Below are positions 26,528-37,369 of a stretch of DNA of 56,381 nucleotides, one piece after another. Every line of letters begins with the position of its first letter. The first letter of the stretch is position 1. The notes beneath the pieces were generated by a model. That model ran no database searches. It saw nothing but the letters and a program-made list of their open reading frames with translations, and had not been told where the DNA came from. The translations under genes were made by a program, and so were the position numbers. The stretch is from Rivihabitans pingtungensis (GTDB lineage: Bacteria; Pseudomonadota; Gammaproteobacteria; Burkholderiales; Aquaspirillaceae): positions 118,431 to 174,811 of the forward strand of contig NZ_QJKI01000005.1 of assembly GCF_003201855.1 (NCBI RefSeq), written 5' to 3'.

Positions 26528-27268
26528 TCAGGCCGCCGGACGCGGCATGGCCGGAGTGCCCTTGCCCGGCTTGTAGTCCGGCATGCGCACGGCAAAGCCG
26601 TTGGGGTAGCGCAAATCCACATATTCAATTTTGTACGACAGGCGCGACAGTTGATCGCGCCAGCTGGCAGCAAAGCGGCCCACCCGCAGGCCGATGTCCT
26701 GGCGCCCCAACTCCAGGATCACACTATTGTCCAGCTTGACCTGCCAGGCGCGCCGCGCCGACAGTTTCAGTTCTTCCGGCAGCACGCCCACCGGTTGTAA
26801 TACCTGCTTGAATGCCAGATAGGCGGCAAGCATTTCTTTCTCACTGCCCTTGGGGCCAGCCAGCAGCGGCAACGGCTGGCTGAATGCCGCGTCAAACCAT
26901 TCGCCGTAGGTGTTCACCAGACCATTTTCTGCCCAGCGGGCAGCAGCCTGGTGTTCTTCAACGTCGATTTCCAGCCGGTCCGGCCAACTGCGCCGCACCG
27001 AAACTTTACGCACCCACGGCAGTTTCTCGAACGCCGCACGGGTTTCGGTGATATCCACCGTCAAGAACGAGCCTTTCAGCTCGTGCTCGGCCACATAACG
27101 CAACTGCTCCTGCGTCACGTGGGTAAGCTTGCTGCGGATATGCACCGCACGGATCGGCAGCAAGCCGCTCCTCACCACCCACTGCGCGCCCGCCACCAGC
27201 AGCGTCAGGATCGACGCCAGCAACAACAGGTTGGCGATGCCGCGCAGCAGCCGGTGGTTATCCCACAT
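26528..27268 (-). CDS. ftsQ: Cell division protein FtsQ
   Basis: This 246-aa bitopic divisome protein bridges FtsB/FtsL to other components. One membrane helix ([22 protein letters not shown]) is followed by the periplasmic POTRA domain ([20 protein letters not shown] to [13 protein letters not shown]) and the beta domain. The ATG at 27268 overlaps ddl by 11 nt; a longer upstream reading would overlap ddl by over 50 nt and is not favoured. Confidence 0.95.
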   Translation of the reverse strand: MWDNHRLLRGIANLLLLASILTLLVAGAQWVVRSGLLPIRAVHIRSKLTHVTQEQLRYVAEHELKGSFLTVDITETRAAFEKLPWVRKVSVRRSWPDRLEIDVEEHQAAARWAENGLVNTYGEWFDAAFSQPLPLLAGPKGSEKEMLAAYLAFKQVLQPVGVLPEELKLSARRAWQVKLDNSVILELGRQDIGLRVGRFAASWRDQLSRLSYKIEYVDLRYPNGFAVRMPDYKPGKGTPAMPRPAA

Positions 27269-28169
27269 GCGCGCCGTCCAGGATGCGCAGGCACAGCGCA
27301 TCAAATTCAATACCAGCCACCCGTGCTGCCATCGGCACCAGACTGTGGCTGGTCATGCCCGGCGAGGTGTTGATTTCCAGCAGGTAAAACCGGCCGGCGT
27401 CATCCAGCATGATGTCGATGCGGCCCCAGCCTTCGGCCCCCAGCACCTTGAACGCACGCAACACCGTATCGCGCATCTGCGCTTCCAGGTTCTCCGGCAA
27501 ACCGCACGGACAGAAATACTGGGTGTCGTCGGTAAAATACTTGTGCTGATAGTCGTAATTGCCCTCTGGTGCGGCAATGCGAATCAGCGGCAAAGCCTGA
27601 TCGTCCAGCACCGGCGCGGTGTATTCACGCCCGGCGATGAAACGCTCGGCAATCACCAGGCGGTCCAGGCTGGCGGCGTCGTGCCAGGCGGCAGCCAGTT
27701 GCCCCGGCTCGCTGACCTTGACGATGCCAATCGACGAGCCTTCGTGCGCCGGCTTGACCATCAGCGGCAAGCCCAGCCGCGCTTCCACCTCGGCAAAATC
27801 ACTGTCGGCGGTCAGCACTTCGTACTCCGGGGTGGGAATGCCCACCGCCTGCCACACCAGCTTGGTGCGCCATTTGTCCATGCCGATGCTGGAGGCCATC
27901 ACGCCACTGCCGGTGTAGGGCAGCTTCATCAGTTCCAGCGCGCCTTGCACCGTGCCATCTTCGCCACCGCGACCGTGCAGGGCGATGAACACGCGATCAA
28001 ACCCTTCATCCTGCAGTGCCGACAGCGGTTTTTCCGCCGGGTCGAAGGCATGGGCGTCCACGCCCTGGCGACGCAGGGCGTCAAGCACAGCCTGACCGCT
28101 CATCAGCGAGACTTCCCGCTCGGCGGAGGCGCCGCCAAACATCACCGCCACTTTGCCGTATTGCTTCAT
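27258..28169 (-). CDS. ddl: D-alanine--D-alanine ligase
   Basis: This 303-aa ATP-grasp enzyme makes the D-Ala-D-Ala dipeptide for MurF. Seen are [48 protein letters not shown] and the metal-binding [17 protein letters not shown]. The ATG at 28169 is preceded by GAGGAAGCAGGA. It lies 10 nt after murC and overlaps ftsQ. Length and position match the DdlB type. Confidence 0.97.
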   Translation of the reverse strand: MKQYGKVAVMFGGASAEREVSLMSGQAVLDALRRQGVDAHAFDPAEKPLSALQDEGFDRVFIALHGRGGEDGTVQGALELMKLPYTGSGVMASSIGMDKWRTKLVWQAVGIPTPEYEVLTADSDFAEVEARLGLPLMVKPAHEGSSIGIVKVSEPGQLAAAWHDAASLDRLVIAERFIAGREYTAPVLDDQALPLIRIAAPEGNYDYQHKYFTDDTQYFCPCGLPENLEAQMRDTVLRAFKVLGAEGWGRIDIMLDDAGRFYLLEINTSPGMTSHSLVPMAARVAGIEFDALCLRILDGAHVG

Positions 28170-28179
28170 TCCTGCTTCC

Positions 28180-29577
28180 TCATCCACGCGCAGCGGCGGC
28201 CAGCTTGCCCGGCGTGGCGCCAATCGAGCCCGCGCCCATGGTCAGCACCACATCACCGTCGCGGACAAATTCCATGATGGCCGCCGGCAATTCGGCCACC
28301 TGCTCGACAAACACCGGCTCAAGCTTGCCAGCCACACGCAAGGCGCGCGCCAGTGCGCGACCATCAGCGGCAACAATCGGCGCTTCGCCCGCCGGGTAGA
28401 CTTCAGTCAACAACACACCATCCACCGTACCCAGCACGCGGACAAAGTCCTCGAACAGGTCGCGGGTGCGCGAGTAGCGATGCGGCTGGAAGGCCAGCAC
28501 CAAGCGTCGCCCCGGAAATGCCCCGCGCGCGGCGGCCAGCGTGGCGGCCATTTCCACCGGATGATGGCCGTAGTCATCCACCAGCGTGAAGCTGCCACCT
28601 GTCGGCACAGGCACTTCGCCATAGCGCTGAAAGCGCCGGCCCACACCAGAAAACTGCGCCAGGCCCTGACGGATGGCGTCGATGCCGGCGCCACACTCCA
28701 GGGCGATGGCGATGGTGGCCAGCGCATTGAGCACATTGTGGCGGCCCGGCGTGTTCAGCACGATGGGCTCACGATGCGTCTCGCCATTCACCCACACCGC
28801 GTCAAAGCGCATGCACTGACCATCCGGCACGACATTCTCGGCGCGCACCTGGGCGTCGGCGGCAAAGCCGTAAGTGGTCACCGGGCGCTTCACCTGCGGC
28901 AGAATGCTGCGCACATTGGCGTCGTCCACGCACAGTACGGCATGGCCATAAAATGGCAGCCGATGCAAAAAATCGACAAAAGCCTGCTTAAGTTTTTCCA
29001 GGCTGTGGTCGTAAGTATCCATATGGTCGGCGTCGATGTTGGTCACCACGGCCATCACCGGTTGCAGACACAAAAACGAAGCATCCGACTCATCCGCTTC
29101 GGCCACCAGGAAATCCCCCTGGCCCAGCCGGGCGTTGGTGCCGGCGGCTTCCAGCCGGCCGCCGATGACAAAGGTTGGATCCAGACCGGCGGCGCCCAGC
29201 ACCGAGGCCACCAGACTGGTGGTGGTGGTTTTGCCATGGGTGCCGGCAATAGCGATGCCCTGCTTGAAGCGCATCAGCTCGGCCAGCATCATGGCGCGCG
29301 GCACCACCGGAATGCGCGCGGCCTCGGCAGCCAGCACTTCCGGGTTGTCGGCTTTCACCGCCGTGGATGTCACCACCACATCCGCGCCGGCAATATATCC
29401 GGCATCATGCCCAAAATACACTTTTGCCCCGGCGTTGACCAGACGGCGCGTGGTGGCGCTGTCGGCCATGTCCGAGCCGGACACGGCGTAACCCAAGGTC
29501 AGCAAGACCTCGGCGATGCCGCTCATGCCGACGCCGCCGATGCCGACAAAGTGAATATGCTTGACTCGATGTTTCAT
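28180..29577 (-). CDS. murC: UDP-N-acetylmuramate--L-alanine ligase
   Basis: This 465-aa Mur ligase adds the first amino acid, L-Ala, to UDP-MurNAc. It shows [18 protein letters not shown] at the N terminus, the ATP loop [10 protein letters not shown], and the C-terminal motif [13 protein letters not shown]. It is separated from murG by 98 nt without a clear promoter. In many proteobacteria murB follows murC; here ddl follows directly. Confidence 0.98.
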   Translation of the reverse strand: MKHRVKHIHFVGIGGVGMSGIAEVLLTLGYAVSGSDMADSATTRRLVNAGAKVYFGHDAGYIAGADVVVTSTAVKADNPEVLAAEAARIPVVPRAMMLAELMRFKQGIAIAGTHGKTTTTSLVASVLGAAGLDPTFVIGGRLEAAGTNARLGQGDFLVAEADESDASFLCLQPVMAVVTNIDADHMDTYDHSLEKLKQAFVDFLHRLPFYGHAVLCVDDANVRSILPQVKRPVTTYGFAADAQVRAENVVPDGQCMRFDAVWVNGETHREPIVLNTPGRHNVLNALATIAIALECGAGIDAIRQGLAQFSGVGRRFQRYGEVPVPTGGSFTLVDDYGHHPVEMAATLAAARGAFPGRRLVLAFQPHRYSRTRDLFEDFVRVLGTVDGVLLTEVYPAGEAPIVAADGRALARALRVAGKLEPVFVEQVAELPAAIMEFVRDGDVVLTMGAGSIGATPGKLAAAARG

Positions 29578-29675
29578 CGCTCGATGCGTTCCAGCCGCCC
29601 CGCGTCCGGGGCAACGTCAAAAAGTTTGCTATTGTGCCGCAAAGCGGGCCTGGCAGTACATATTTACATCGTTTG

Positions 29676-30743
29676 TCATGGCGCCAGTTCAGCGCACACG
29701 TCGGCCACCTTGCTTGCCGCGTCGGTCAAAGCCATGCGCCGCGCCGCCTGCGCCATCTCCAGACAGCGCTCTCGCGTCAGCGCCGCCAGCCAATCGGCCA
29801 AGGCTTCGGCGTTCAGTTCACCCTGCGGCCACAGCCGCGCAGCGCCAGCGTCAGCCAGATAACGCGCGTTGCCGGTCTGGTGGTCGTCCACCGCGTGCGG
29901 ATACGGCACCAGCACACTGCCCACCCCCACCGCCGCCAGCTCGGCCACGGTCAGTGCACCGGCGCGGCAAATCACCAGATCCGCCTGGGCGTATTCGCTG
30001 GCCATGTCGTCGATAAAGCTGCGGCAGTCGGCATTCACTTTCACAGCGGCGTAAGCGGCCCTCAGCGCGTCGATCGCCTTGGCGCCGGCCTGGTGGGTCA
30101 CCTGCGGGCGCTGCGTCGCTGGCAAGCGCGCCAGCGCCGCCGGCAGCGCCTCGTTCAGCGCCTGCGCGCCCAGACTGCCGCCCACCACCAGCACGCGCAA
30201 GGGGCCGTTGCGGCCGGCAAAACGCGCCTCGGGCGCCGGCACGGCGGCGATGGCGGCGCGCACCGGATTGCCCACTAGCCCCTCGCGCTGCGGAAACGCC
30301 GCCGGAAAGGCAAACAAGGTGCGCGAAGCCAGCCGCGACAACAGCCGGTTGGTCAGCCCGGCCACCGAGTTCTGCTCGTGAATCACCAGCGGCTTGAACA
30401 ACAGCCGGGTCATCAGCCCGCCGGGAAAGCCGGTGTAGCCGCCAAACCCCACCGACACATCCGGCCGGTGGCGAAAAATCACATTGGCCGCGCCGGCCAA
30501 GGCGCGCGCCAGCATCCACGGCAGCGACAGCCAGCGGCGCAGACCATTGCCGCGCATGCCGCGCATCGGCAGGGTTTCCAGCGTATAGCCGTGCTGCGGC
30601 ACGAGTGTGGTTTCCATGCCGCCTTCGGCGCCAAGAAACACCAGCGTCCAGCCGCGCGACTTGAGTTCGTCCGCCACCGCCAGCGCCGGGAAAATATGCC
30701 CGCCGGTGCCGCCGGTCATGATCAGGGCAGTGCGTCTTGCCAT
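29676..30743 (-). CDS. murG: UDP-GlcNAc:lipid I N-acetylglucosaminyltransferase MurG
   Basis: This 355-aa peripheral membrane GT-B enzyme makes lipid II from lipid I. G-loops MTGGTGGHIFPALAVA and VGGSLGAQALNEALP, plus the donor-binding CRAGALTVAELAAVG, are intact. It starts 5 nt after ftsW, with which it probably works on lipid II. Confidence 0.98.
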   Translation of the reverse strand: MARRTALIMTGGTGGHIFPALAVADELKSRGWTLVFLGAEGGMETTLVPQHGYTLETLPMRGMRGNGLRRWLSLPWMLARALAGAANVIFRHRPDVSVGFGGYTGFPGGLMTRLLFKPLVIHEQNSVAGLTNRLLSRLASRTLFAFPAAFPQREGLVGNPVRAAIAAVPAPEARFAGRNGPLRVLVVGGSLGAQALNEALPAALARLPATQRPQVTHQAGAKAIDALRAAYAAVKVNADCRSFIDDMASEYAQADLVICRAGALTVAELAAVGVGSVLVPYPHAVDDHQTGNARYLADAGAARLWPQGELNAEALADWLAALTRERCLEMAQAARRMALTDAASKVADVCAELAP

Positions 30744-30748
30744 CTTGC

Positions 30749-31927
30749 TTATACCTTGTAGCCGCGCAGGGTCTGGCGGTTTTCCCAGTCAATGCGCAGC
30801 AGAATCGCCAGCGCCGAACAATTGGCCAGCAGTGCGCTGCCGCCATAGGACAGCAGCGGCAGGGTCAGACCCTTGGTCGGCAACAGGCCCATGTTCACGC
30901 CGATATTGATAAACGACTGCACGCCCAGCCAGATGCCCATGCCCTGCGCCACCAGCGCCTGAAAATAACGCTCCTGGTCGCGCGCCTGCGCGGCAATCAC
31001 AAAGGCGCGACGCACCACGGTGGCAAACAGGGCAATCACCACGGCGATGCCGATAAAGCCGCATTCTTCGGCAATCACCGCCATCAAAAAGTCAGTATGC
31101 GCTTCTGGCAGGTAGAACAGTTTTTCCACGCTGCCGCCCAGGCCCACGCCCAGCCACTCGCCCCGGCCAAAGGCAATCAGCGAGTGCGACAACTGATAGC
31201 CCTTGCCGTACGGGTCTTGCCAAGGATCCATAAAGCCGGTCACCCGTTGCAAGCGGTAAGGCGAGCTGATGATCAGCACCACAAAAGCCCCCAGACTGAC
31301 CACCAGCAGCGCGGCAAAAATCCGCCCGTTGATGCCGCCCAGAAACAGTGTGCCCATGGCAATCGAGGCAATCACGGTAAAGGCGCCAAAGTCGGGCTCC
31401 AGCAGCAGCAAGGCGCCGGTGGCGATCACCGCAATGGCCATTGGCATAAAGCCTTTGCGCACGCTGTGCATCCACTCGGCCTTGCGCACGGTGTAATTGG
31501 CGGCATACATCACCACCGCCAGCTTCATCAGTTCGGATGGCTGCAAATTCAGCACCACCAGATTGATCCAGCGCCGCGAGCCGTTCACCACTTTGCCGAT
31601 GCCAGGCACCAGCACCAGGATCAACAGCACAAAGGCGCCAACAAACAGATACGGTGCTTTCTCCTGCCAGACCCGGCTCGGAATGTGGTACACCACCCAG
31701 CCGACAATCAGTGAGATGGTCAGATACACGCCATGGCGGATCAGGTAAAAATGGCGGTTATGCGTGTCCGGGTCGGCCTCGGCGTAGGCAATCGATGCCG
31801 AATACACCATGACAAAACCAATCGACAGCAATAAGGCCACCGCCCAGATCAGCGCATCGTCGTGGTCGGTCAGCGGCACGCTGGCGCGCGGCGCGGCCTC
31901 ACGGCTCAATAAGCCAGCGAATTTCAC
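30749..31927 (-). CDS. ftsW: Septal peptidoglycan polymerase FtsW
   Basis: This 392-aa SEDS glycosyltransferase has about ten membrane helices and polymerises septal glycan with FtsI. Conserved blocks are [40 protein letters not shown], the catalytic-Asp loop [16 protein letters not shown], and the end [15 protein letters not shown]. It overlaps murD by 4 nt. It is a paralogue of rodA at 52846-53955. Confidence 0.97.
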   Translation of the reverse strand: MKFAGLLSREAAPRASVPLTDHDDALIWAVALLLSIGFVMVYSASIAYAEADPDTHNRHFYLIRHGVYLTISLIVGWVVYHIPSRVWQEKAPYLFVGAFVLLILVLVPGIGKVVNGSRRWINLVVLNLQPSELMKLAVVMYAANYTVRKAEWMHSVRKGFMPMAIAVIATGALLLLEPDFGAFTVIASIAMGTLFLGGINGRIFAALLVVSLGAFVVLIISSPYRLQRVTGFMDPWQDPYGKGYQLSHSLIAFGRGEWLGVGLGGSVEKLFYLPEAHTDFLMAVIAEECGFIGIAVVIALFATVVRRAFVIAAQARDQERYFQALVAQGMGIWLGVQSFINIGVNMGLLPTKGLTLPLLSYGGSALLANCSALAILLRIDWENRQTLRGYKV

Positions 31928-33291
31928 GCCGCCTCCCCGGCCAGGGCCCGTGCGGCAGAGATAAACACCTCGGCGCGATGTGCGTAGTTGCGGAACATGT
32001 CCAGGCTGGCGCAGGCCGGCGACAGCAGCACCACATCGCCCGGCTGCGCAACCTCATAGGCCAGGCGGGTGGCTTCTTCCAGCGTGTCCACCCGCTGCAC
32101 CGGCACGCTCACGCCGGCCAGGGCAGCGGCGATACGCTCGGCGTCGCGGCCAATCAACAGCACCGCGCGGGCAATGCGCGCCACGGCCGGGGCCAGGGGC
32201 GAAAAATCCTGGCCCTTGCCGTCGCCGCCGGCAATCAGCACCACCGGCCGGGTCATGCCATTCAGCGCGGCTTCGGTGGCGCCGACATTGGTGCCTTTGG
32301 AATCGTCGTAAAAGTCCACGCCCTGATGCTGCAAGACATGCTCCACCCGATGCGCCAGCCCCTTGAACGCGCACAGGCCGTCCAGCAGCGCCGCGCGCGG
32401 CAGGCCAATCGCCTCGCACAAGGCCAGCGCGGCCAGCGCGTTGGCGGCGTTATGCAGGCCGGTGAGCTGCATGCGGGCAAAATCCAGCACCGGCTTACCG
32501 TCCACCGCCAGCCACACCGCCTCGCCATCGCGGCGCAGGCCATAGGCGGCCGGCGCGTTCAGCGCAAAGCGGCGGATATCGCGGCCCGGACGCGCCATGG
32601 CGCGGCAGAACATATCGTCCTGATTGAGCACCTGCACGCCGTCGCCGGCAAAAATGGCCGTCTTGCTGTGCGCGTAATCCAGCAAATCCTGATAACGGTC
32701 GAGGTGGTCTTCAGAGATATTCAGCACCGTGGCGGCGTCGGCGCGCAGGCTGCGCACGCCCTCCAGCTGAAAGCTGGACAACTCCAGTACAAACGCCTCC
32801 GGCCAGACGCCGCTGTCTTCGATGTCGCACAGCGCGTCCAGCACCGGCAGGCCGATATTGCCGGCCACCACGGTGTTCAGCCCGGCGTGCTGGCACAAAT
32901 GCCCCACCAGCGAGGTCACCGTGGTCTTGCCGTTCGAGCCGGTGATGGCGATCACCTTGCTGGCCTGCCCGGCGATGGCGCGGGCAAACAACTCCACATC
33001 GCCGATCACCTCGCCGCCAGCCTGGGCAAACGCCACGATTTGCGGCGTGGCCAAGGGCACGCCGGGGCTGACCACCAGCAGCTGGCAGCCAGCAAAACTG
33101 TCGGCGGTGAAGGGGCCGGCGCGCAGCTCGGCCTCAGGGGCCAGTTGCGCCAGCTCGGCCAGATGCGGCGGCGCCGTGCGGCTGTCAATCGCCACCAGCC
33201 GCGCGCCGCGACGCGCCAGCCAGCGCAGCGCCGACAGGCCGCTGTCGCCCAGGCCAACCACGCCGATGGTGAGTCCGTGCAAATCCTTCAT
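31924..33291 (-). CDS. murD: UDP-N-acetylmuramoylalanine--D-glutamate ligase
   Basis: This 455-aa cytoplasmic Mur ligase adds D-Glu. It shows the N-terminal Rossmann [15 protein letters not shown], the ATP loop [38 protein letters not shown] and the C-terminal [14 protein letters not shown]. It lies 14 nt after mraY and overlaps ftsW by 4 nt. Confidence 0.98.
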   Translation of the reverse strand: MKDLHGLTIGVVGLGDSGLSALRWLARRGARLVAIDSRTAPPHLAELAQLAPEAELRAGPFTADSFAGCQLLVVSPGVPLATPQIVAFAQAGGEVIGDVELFARAIAGQASKVIAITGSNGKTTVTSLVGHLCQHAGLNTVVAGNIGLPVLDALCDIEDSGVWPEAFVLELSSFQLEGVRSLRADAATVLNISEDHLDRYQDLLDYAHSKTAIFAGDGVQVLNQDDMFCRAMARPGRDIRRFALNAPAAYGLRRDGEAVWLAVDGKPVLDFARMQLTGLHNAANALAALALCEAIGLPRAALLDGLCAFKGLAHRVEHVLQHQGVDFYDDSKGTNVGATEAALNGMTRPVVLIAGGDGKGQDFSPLAPAVARIARAVLLIGRDAERIAAALAGVSVPVQRVDTLEEATRLAYEVAQPGDVVLLSPACASLDMFRNYAHRAEVFISAARALAGEAA

Positions 33292-33305
33292 CGCCTCTTG
33301 CTCTC

Positions 33306-34391
33306 TTATCGCAGTTTCAGGGTGGACAGGCCAGCCAGCACCAGCATCATGGTGATGATCCAGAAGCGCACCACCACCTGGGTTTCCTTCCAGCCCTTCA
33401 ATTCATAGTGGTGATGCAGCGGCGCCATGCGAAACACCCGCTTGCCGGTGAGCTTGAAGCTGCCCACCTGAATCATCACCGACAGCGCTTCCATCACGAA
33501 CACCCCGCCCATGATGAACAGCACGATTTCCTGACGCACAATCACCGCCACCGTGCCCAGGGCCGCGCCCAGGGCCAGCGCGCCGACGTCGCCCATGAAC
33601 ACCTGCGCCGGGTAGGCGTTGAACCACAAAAACGCCAGACAGGCGCCGCACATGGCCGAGCAGAACACCACCACTTCGTGCGCACCGGGAATATGCGGCA
33701 AGCCCAGATACTTGGCGAACACCGCGTGGCCGGCCACATAGGCAAACACCGCCAGCGCAGCGCTGACCAGCACCACCGGCAGGGCGGCCAGGCCATCCAG
33801 GCCGTCGGTCAGGTTGACGGCATTCGAGGTGCCGACAATCACGAAATAAGTCAGCACGCAAAAGCCAATCGCGCCAAACGGGTAAACCACGTTCTTGAAG
33901 AACGGCACGATAAACTCGGTGGATGCCGGCAAGTGCGCGGTGCCAGACAAAAACAAACCGGCGGCAATGGCGATGGCCGACTGCCAGAACATCTTGGCGC
34001 GCGCCGACAGGCCTTTCGGGTTTTTGTACACCACCTTGCGGTAGTCATCGACAAAGCCAATCAAGCCCGTGCCGCCAGTCACCGCCAGCAGCAGCCAGAC
34101 AAAACGGTTGCTCAGGTCAGCCCACAGCAGCGTGGTCAGGCCGATGGACAACAAAATCAGCGTGCCGCCCATGGTCGGCGTGCCAGCCTTGATCAAATGC
34201 GTTTGCGGGCCGTCGTCGCGCACCGCCTGGCCGACTTTCAGCTCGGTCAGTTTGCGAATCACCCACGGCCCCAGATACAGACCAATGCCCAGCGAAGTCA
34301 GCGTGGCCAACACCGCGCGCAAGGTGATGTAATTCAGCACATTGAATGTGCGGATATGTTCGCTCAGCCAGTTGGCCAGCAGCAGTAACAC
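33306..34391 (-). CDS. mraY: Phospho-N-acetylmuramoyl-pentapeptide transferase MraY
   Basis: This 361-aa ten-helix membrane enzyme makes lipid I from undecaprenyl phosphate. Catalytic and substrate motifs [48 protein letters not shown] and [12 protein letters not shown] are intact. It is followed by murD. A 118-nt gap with a perfect hairpin separates it from murF. Confidence 0.98.
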   Translation of the reverse strand: MLLLLANWLSEHIRTFNVLNYITLRAVLATLTSLGIGLYLGPWVIRKLTELKVGQAVRDDGPQTHLIKAGTPTMGGTLILLSIGLTTLLWADLSNRFVWLLLAVTGGTGLIGFVDDYRKVVYKNPKGLSARAKMFWQSAIAIAAGLFLSGTAHLPASTEFIVPFFKNVVYPFGAIGFCVLTYFVIVGTSNAVNLTDGLDGLAALPVVLVSAALAVFAYVAGHAVFAKYLGLPHIPGAHEVVVFCSAMCGACLAFLWFNAYPAQVFMGDVGALALGAALGTVAVIVRQEIVLFIMGGVFVMEALSVMIQVGSFKLTGKRVFRMAPLHHHYELKGWKETQVVVRFWIITMMLVLAGLSTLKLR

Positions 34392-34481
34392 GTTGCAGCT
34401 CCCTCAGATCATCTGGATTGCTGCGCCCCCCGCCACACTGCGCGGGCAGCGCCATGCAATCCTGGTTTTTATATGTGTCAT

Positions 34482-34503
34482 CCGCCGCGCCCCCGCGCGG
34501 CGG
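34482..34503. other. Perfect GC hairpin between murF and mraY
   Basis: CCGCCGCGC / GCGCGGCGG form a 9-bp stem with a CCCC loop, the only sizeable non-coding gap (118 nt) within the tightly packed mraZ-murD part. No T-run follows. It could set the ratio of upstream to downstream mRNA or protect mRNA ends. Confidence 0.55.
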
Positions 34504-34509
34504 TCAAAC

Positions 34510-35892
34510 TCAGTGTGCCGCCGCCGGGGCTTGCCCCAGCAAGGCGGCGCTGACCCGCTCCATGCGCATGAAGCGCGAACCCTTGACCAGCACCGTCGCC
34601 GGCGCGTGCAACAGCGGTGCAAGCCCGGCCAGCAGCGCATCGAGGTCAGCGTAATGCTGGCCGCCCGAACCAAACGCCGCCACCGTGTGTGCGCTCAGCT
34701 CGCCCAGACCATGCAGGCTGTCGATGCCCAGCTCGCGGGCAAAAGCGCCGACTTCGGCGTGCATGGCCGGGCCGCCATCGCCCAATTCGCCGATATCGCC
34801 CAGCACGGCGTGGCGCGCGCCCGGCTGCGTCGCCAGCACGCGCAGCGCGGCGCGCATGGAGTCCGGGTTGGCGTTGTAGGTGTCGTCCAGCACCAGCACG
34901 CCGTCGGCGCGCAGTTTGCGCTGCAAGCGGCCGGGCGCGCCGGCAAACTGGCTCAAGCCTTGGGCAATCGCCGACGCCGACACGCCCAGGGCAATCGCCA
35001 GGCTGACCGCAGTCAGGGCGTTGCGCGCCACATGCTCGCCCGGCGCGGGAATCTCCGCGACAATCGGCCCCAGCGGCGTGGCCAGGGTCAGCGCCACGCG
35101 GTCGCTGTGCAGTTGGCAATCGGTGACGTGCACCTCGCCCTGCGACCAGCCAAAACCCATCTGGCGGGCGTCGCCAGCGAGGGTTTGCCACAGGCCGGCG
35201 TAGGCGTCGTCCAGGTTCACGCAGGCGGTGACGCCGGCAGGCAAGGATTCAAACAGCTCGCCCTTGGCGCGGGCGATGTCCGCCACCGAGGCAAAATGGC
35301 CGGCGTGGGCGCGCTGGGCGTTGTTGATGGCCACCGCATCGGCGCGCGCCAGGCTGGCCAGATAGCGGATTTCGCCGGGATGGTTCATGCCCATCTCGAT
35401 CACGGCAAAGCGGTGTGCCGCGCGCAGGCGCAGCAAGGTCAGCGGCACGCCGATGTCGTTGTTCAGATTGCCGGCGGTGGCCAGCACGGCGTCTTCGCCG
35501 GCTTCGGCCACCAGGATGGCGCGCAGCATTTCCTTGACGCTGGTCTTGCCGCTGCTGCCGGTGATGCCGGCCATGCGCCCGGCAAAGCCCACCGTGCGCC
35601 AGTGCGCCGCCAGCCGGCCCAAGGCCGCCAGGGTGTCGTCCACCCGGATCAGGCTGGCGCCGGGCAGCTCAGGAAAATCCGCGCGCACCAGCGCCGCCGC
35701 CGCGCCAGCAGCCAGCGCGCCGGCGACAAAATCATGCGCGTCAAAGCGCTCGCCCTTGAGAGCGACAAATAAATCCCCGGCCTGCACGGCGCGGCTGTCG
35801 GTGGTGACGCGGGCAAAGCCGACGTCCGCGCCGCTGGCAAGGCCGCCTATCGCCTGGGCGGCGGCGTAAGTGGTCAGCATCACATCAGCCAT
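34510..35892 (-). CDS. murF: UDP-MurNAc-tripeptide--D-Ala-D-Ala ligase MurF
   Basis: This 460-aa Mur ligase adds the Ddl dipeptide. The N domain contains VTTDSRAVQAGDLFVAL, the ATP loop is ITGSSGKTSVKEM, followed by IEMGMNHPGEI and DDTYNANPDSM. Its ATG overlaps the murE end by 8 nt; MLTT, four codons on, is a possible start too. It precedes the hairpin gap before mraY. Confidence 0.97.
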   Translation of the reverse strand: MADVMLTTYAAAQAIGGLASGADVGFARVTTDSRAVQAGDLFVALKGERFDAHDFVAGALAAGAAAALVRADFPELPGASLIRVDDTLAALGRLAAHWRTVGFAGRMAGITGSSGKTSVKEMLRAILVAEAGEDAVLATAGNLNNDIGVPLTLLRLRAAHRFAVIEMGMNHPGEIRYLASLARADAVAINNAQRAHAGHFASVADIARAKGELFESLPAGVTACVNLDDAYAGLWQTLAGDARQMGFGWSQGEVHVTDCQLHSDRVALTLATPLGPIVAEIPAPGEHVARNALTAVSLAIALGVSASAIAQGLSQFAGAPGRLQRKLRADGVLVLDDTYNANPDSMRAALRVLATQPGARHAVLGDIGELGDGGPAMHAEVGAFARELGIDSLHGLGELSAHTVAAFGSGGQHYADLDALLAGLAPLLHAPATVLVKGSRFMRMERVSAALLGQAPAAAH

Positions 35893-37369
35893 GTTGGCGG
35901 CTCCAGCGGCTTAGCGCGGCCTCGGCCACGGCAAAATCAGAAAACGGCTGCTTGACGCCGGCGATGTCCTGGTATTCCTCGTGGCCCTTGCCGGCAATCA
36001 GCACCACATCGCCCGCCTGCGCCTGGGCAATCGCCCAGTCGATGGCGCGGGCGCGGTCGGCGTCCACATGGCCCGGCGCGGACATGCCGGCCAGAATATC
36101 GGCGATGATGGCCTCGGGCGCTTCGCTGCGCGGGTTGTCGCTGGTGACCACCGCCACATCGGCGCGCGCCTGGGCAATGCCGCCCATTTGCGGGCGCTTG
36201 CCGGGGTCACGGTCGCCGCCGCAGCCAAACACCGCATAGAGCTGGCCGCCGGCCGGGCGGATGTCGGCCAGGGTGGCCAGCGCCTTGTCCAGCGCGTCCG
36301 GGGTGTGGGCGTAGTCCACCACCACCAGGGGCAGCGCGCCGCCGCCCAGATGCTGCATGCGCCCGCGCGCCGGAGCGATGCGGCCCAGCGCCGCACAGGC
36401 GTCGGCCAGCGCCACGCCGTTGGCGCACAGCGCGCCCAGGCTGGCCAGCAGATTGGCGGCGTTAAAGCGACCCAACAGCGGCGATTCAATCCGGCCCTCG
36501 CCCCATGGCGTGCGCACGCTCAGCCGCAGGCCGGCCAGTGAGGCCTCCAGCTGGCTGACGGTGATGTCGCCACCGTCCAGCCCGTAGCTGAACACCTGCA
36601 CGCCGCTGCCGGCCAGGCTGGCGACCAGCTCGCGGCCAAAGGGGTCATCCACATTGATCACCGCATGGCGCAGGCTCTGCCAGTGAAACAGGCGCGCCTT
36701 GCTGGCGCCGTAAGCAGCCATATCGCCGTGGTAGTCCAGATGGTCGCGGGTAAGGTTAGTGAACACCGCCGTGGCAAAGGCCACGCCGTTGACGCGAAAC
36801 TGATCCAGCCCATGGCTGGAGACTTCCATCGCCACCACCTGCGCGCCCTCGGCGCGGTACTCGGCCAGCTTGTGCTGCACGGTCACCGGGTCGGGCGTGG
36901 TGTGGGTGGCGGCGGTGAGCTGGCCGATAAAGCCATTGCCCACGGTGCCCAGCAGCGCGGCCTTGTGGCCCAATAGCGAAAACGCCTGCGCCAGCCAGTG
37001 GGAAATGGATGTTTTGCCATTGGTGCCGGTGATGCCAATCACCGTCATCGCCTGGCTGGGGTAGCCCAGCGCATGGCTGGCGATCACCCCGGCGCGCGCG
37101 CGCAGCTCGGGCACGGCCAGATTGGGCGTGTCCACCCACTGCGCCGGCCAGGCAAAGCCATCGGCCGAATCCCACAGCACGGCGGCGGCGCCGCGCTCCA
37201 GCGCAGCGGCGATATAGTCGCGGCCGTCGGCGTATTCGCCGCGAAACGCCAGGAACACATCGCCGGGCTGCACGCGGCGGCTGTCGGACACCACCTGGGC
37301 GGCGGGGGCCAGCAAAGCGTTAAGCTGGCCCATATCCCAGACGGAGAGAGGGGTCATCTGGCTGATCAT
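35885..37369 (-). CDS. murE: UDP-MurNAc-L-alanyl-D-glutamate--meso-diaminopimelate ligase
   Basis: This 494-aa Mur ligase adds the third stem residue. The motifs are VVSDSRRVQPGDVFLAF, ITGTNGKTSISHWL, EVSSHGLDQFR and the substrate motif TSDNPRSEAPE, whose DNPR pattern marks meso-DAP rather than L-Lys use. It overlaps ftsI by 4 nt and murF by 8 nt. Confidence 0.98.
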   Translation of the reverse strand: MISQMTPLSVWDMGQLNALLAPAAQVVSDSRRVQPGDVFLAFRGEYADGRDYIAAALERGAAAVLWDSADGFAWPAQWVDTPNLAVPELRARAGVIASHALGYPSQAMTVIGITGTNGKTSISHWLAQAFSLLGHKAALLGTVGNGFIGQLTAATHTTPDPVTVQHKLAEYRAEGAQVVAMEVSSHGLDQFRVNGVAFATAVFTNLTRDHLDYHGDMAAYGASKARLFHWQSLRHAVINVDDPFGRELVASLAGSGVQVFSYGLDGGDITVSQLEASLAGLRLSVRTPWGEGRIESPLLGRFNAANLLASLGALCANGVALADACAALGRIAPARGRMQHLGGGALPLVVVDYAHTPDALDKALATLADIRPAGGQLYAVFGCGGDRDPGKRPQMGGIAQARADVAVVTSDNPRSEAPEAIIADILAGMSAPGHVDADRARAIDWAIAQAQAGDVVLIAGKGHEEYQDIAGVKQPFSDFAVAEAALSRWSRQHG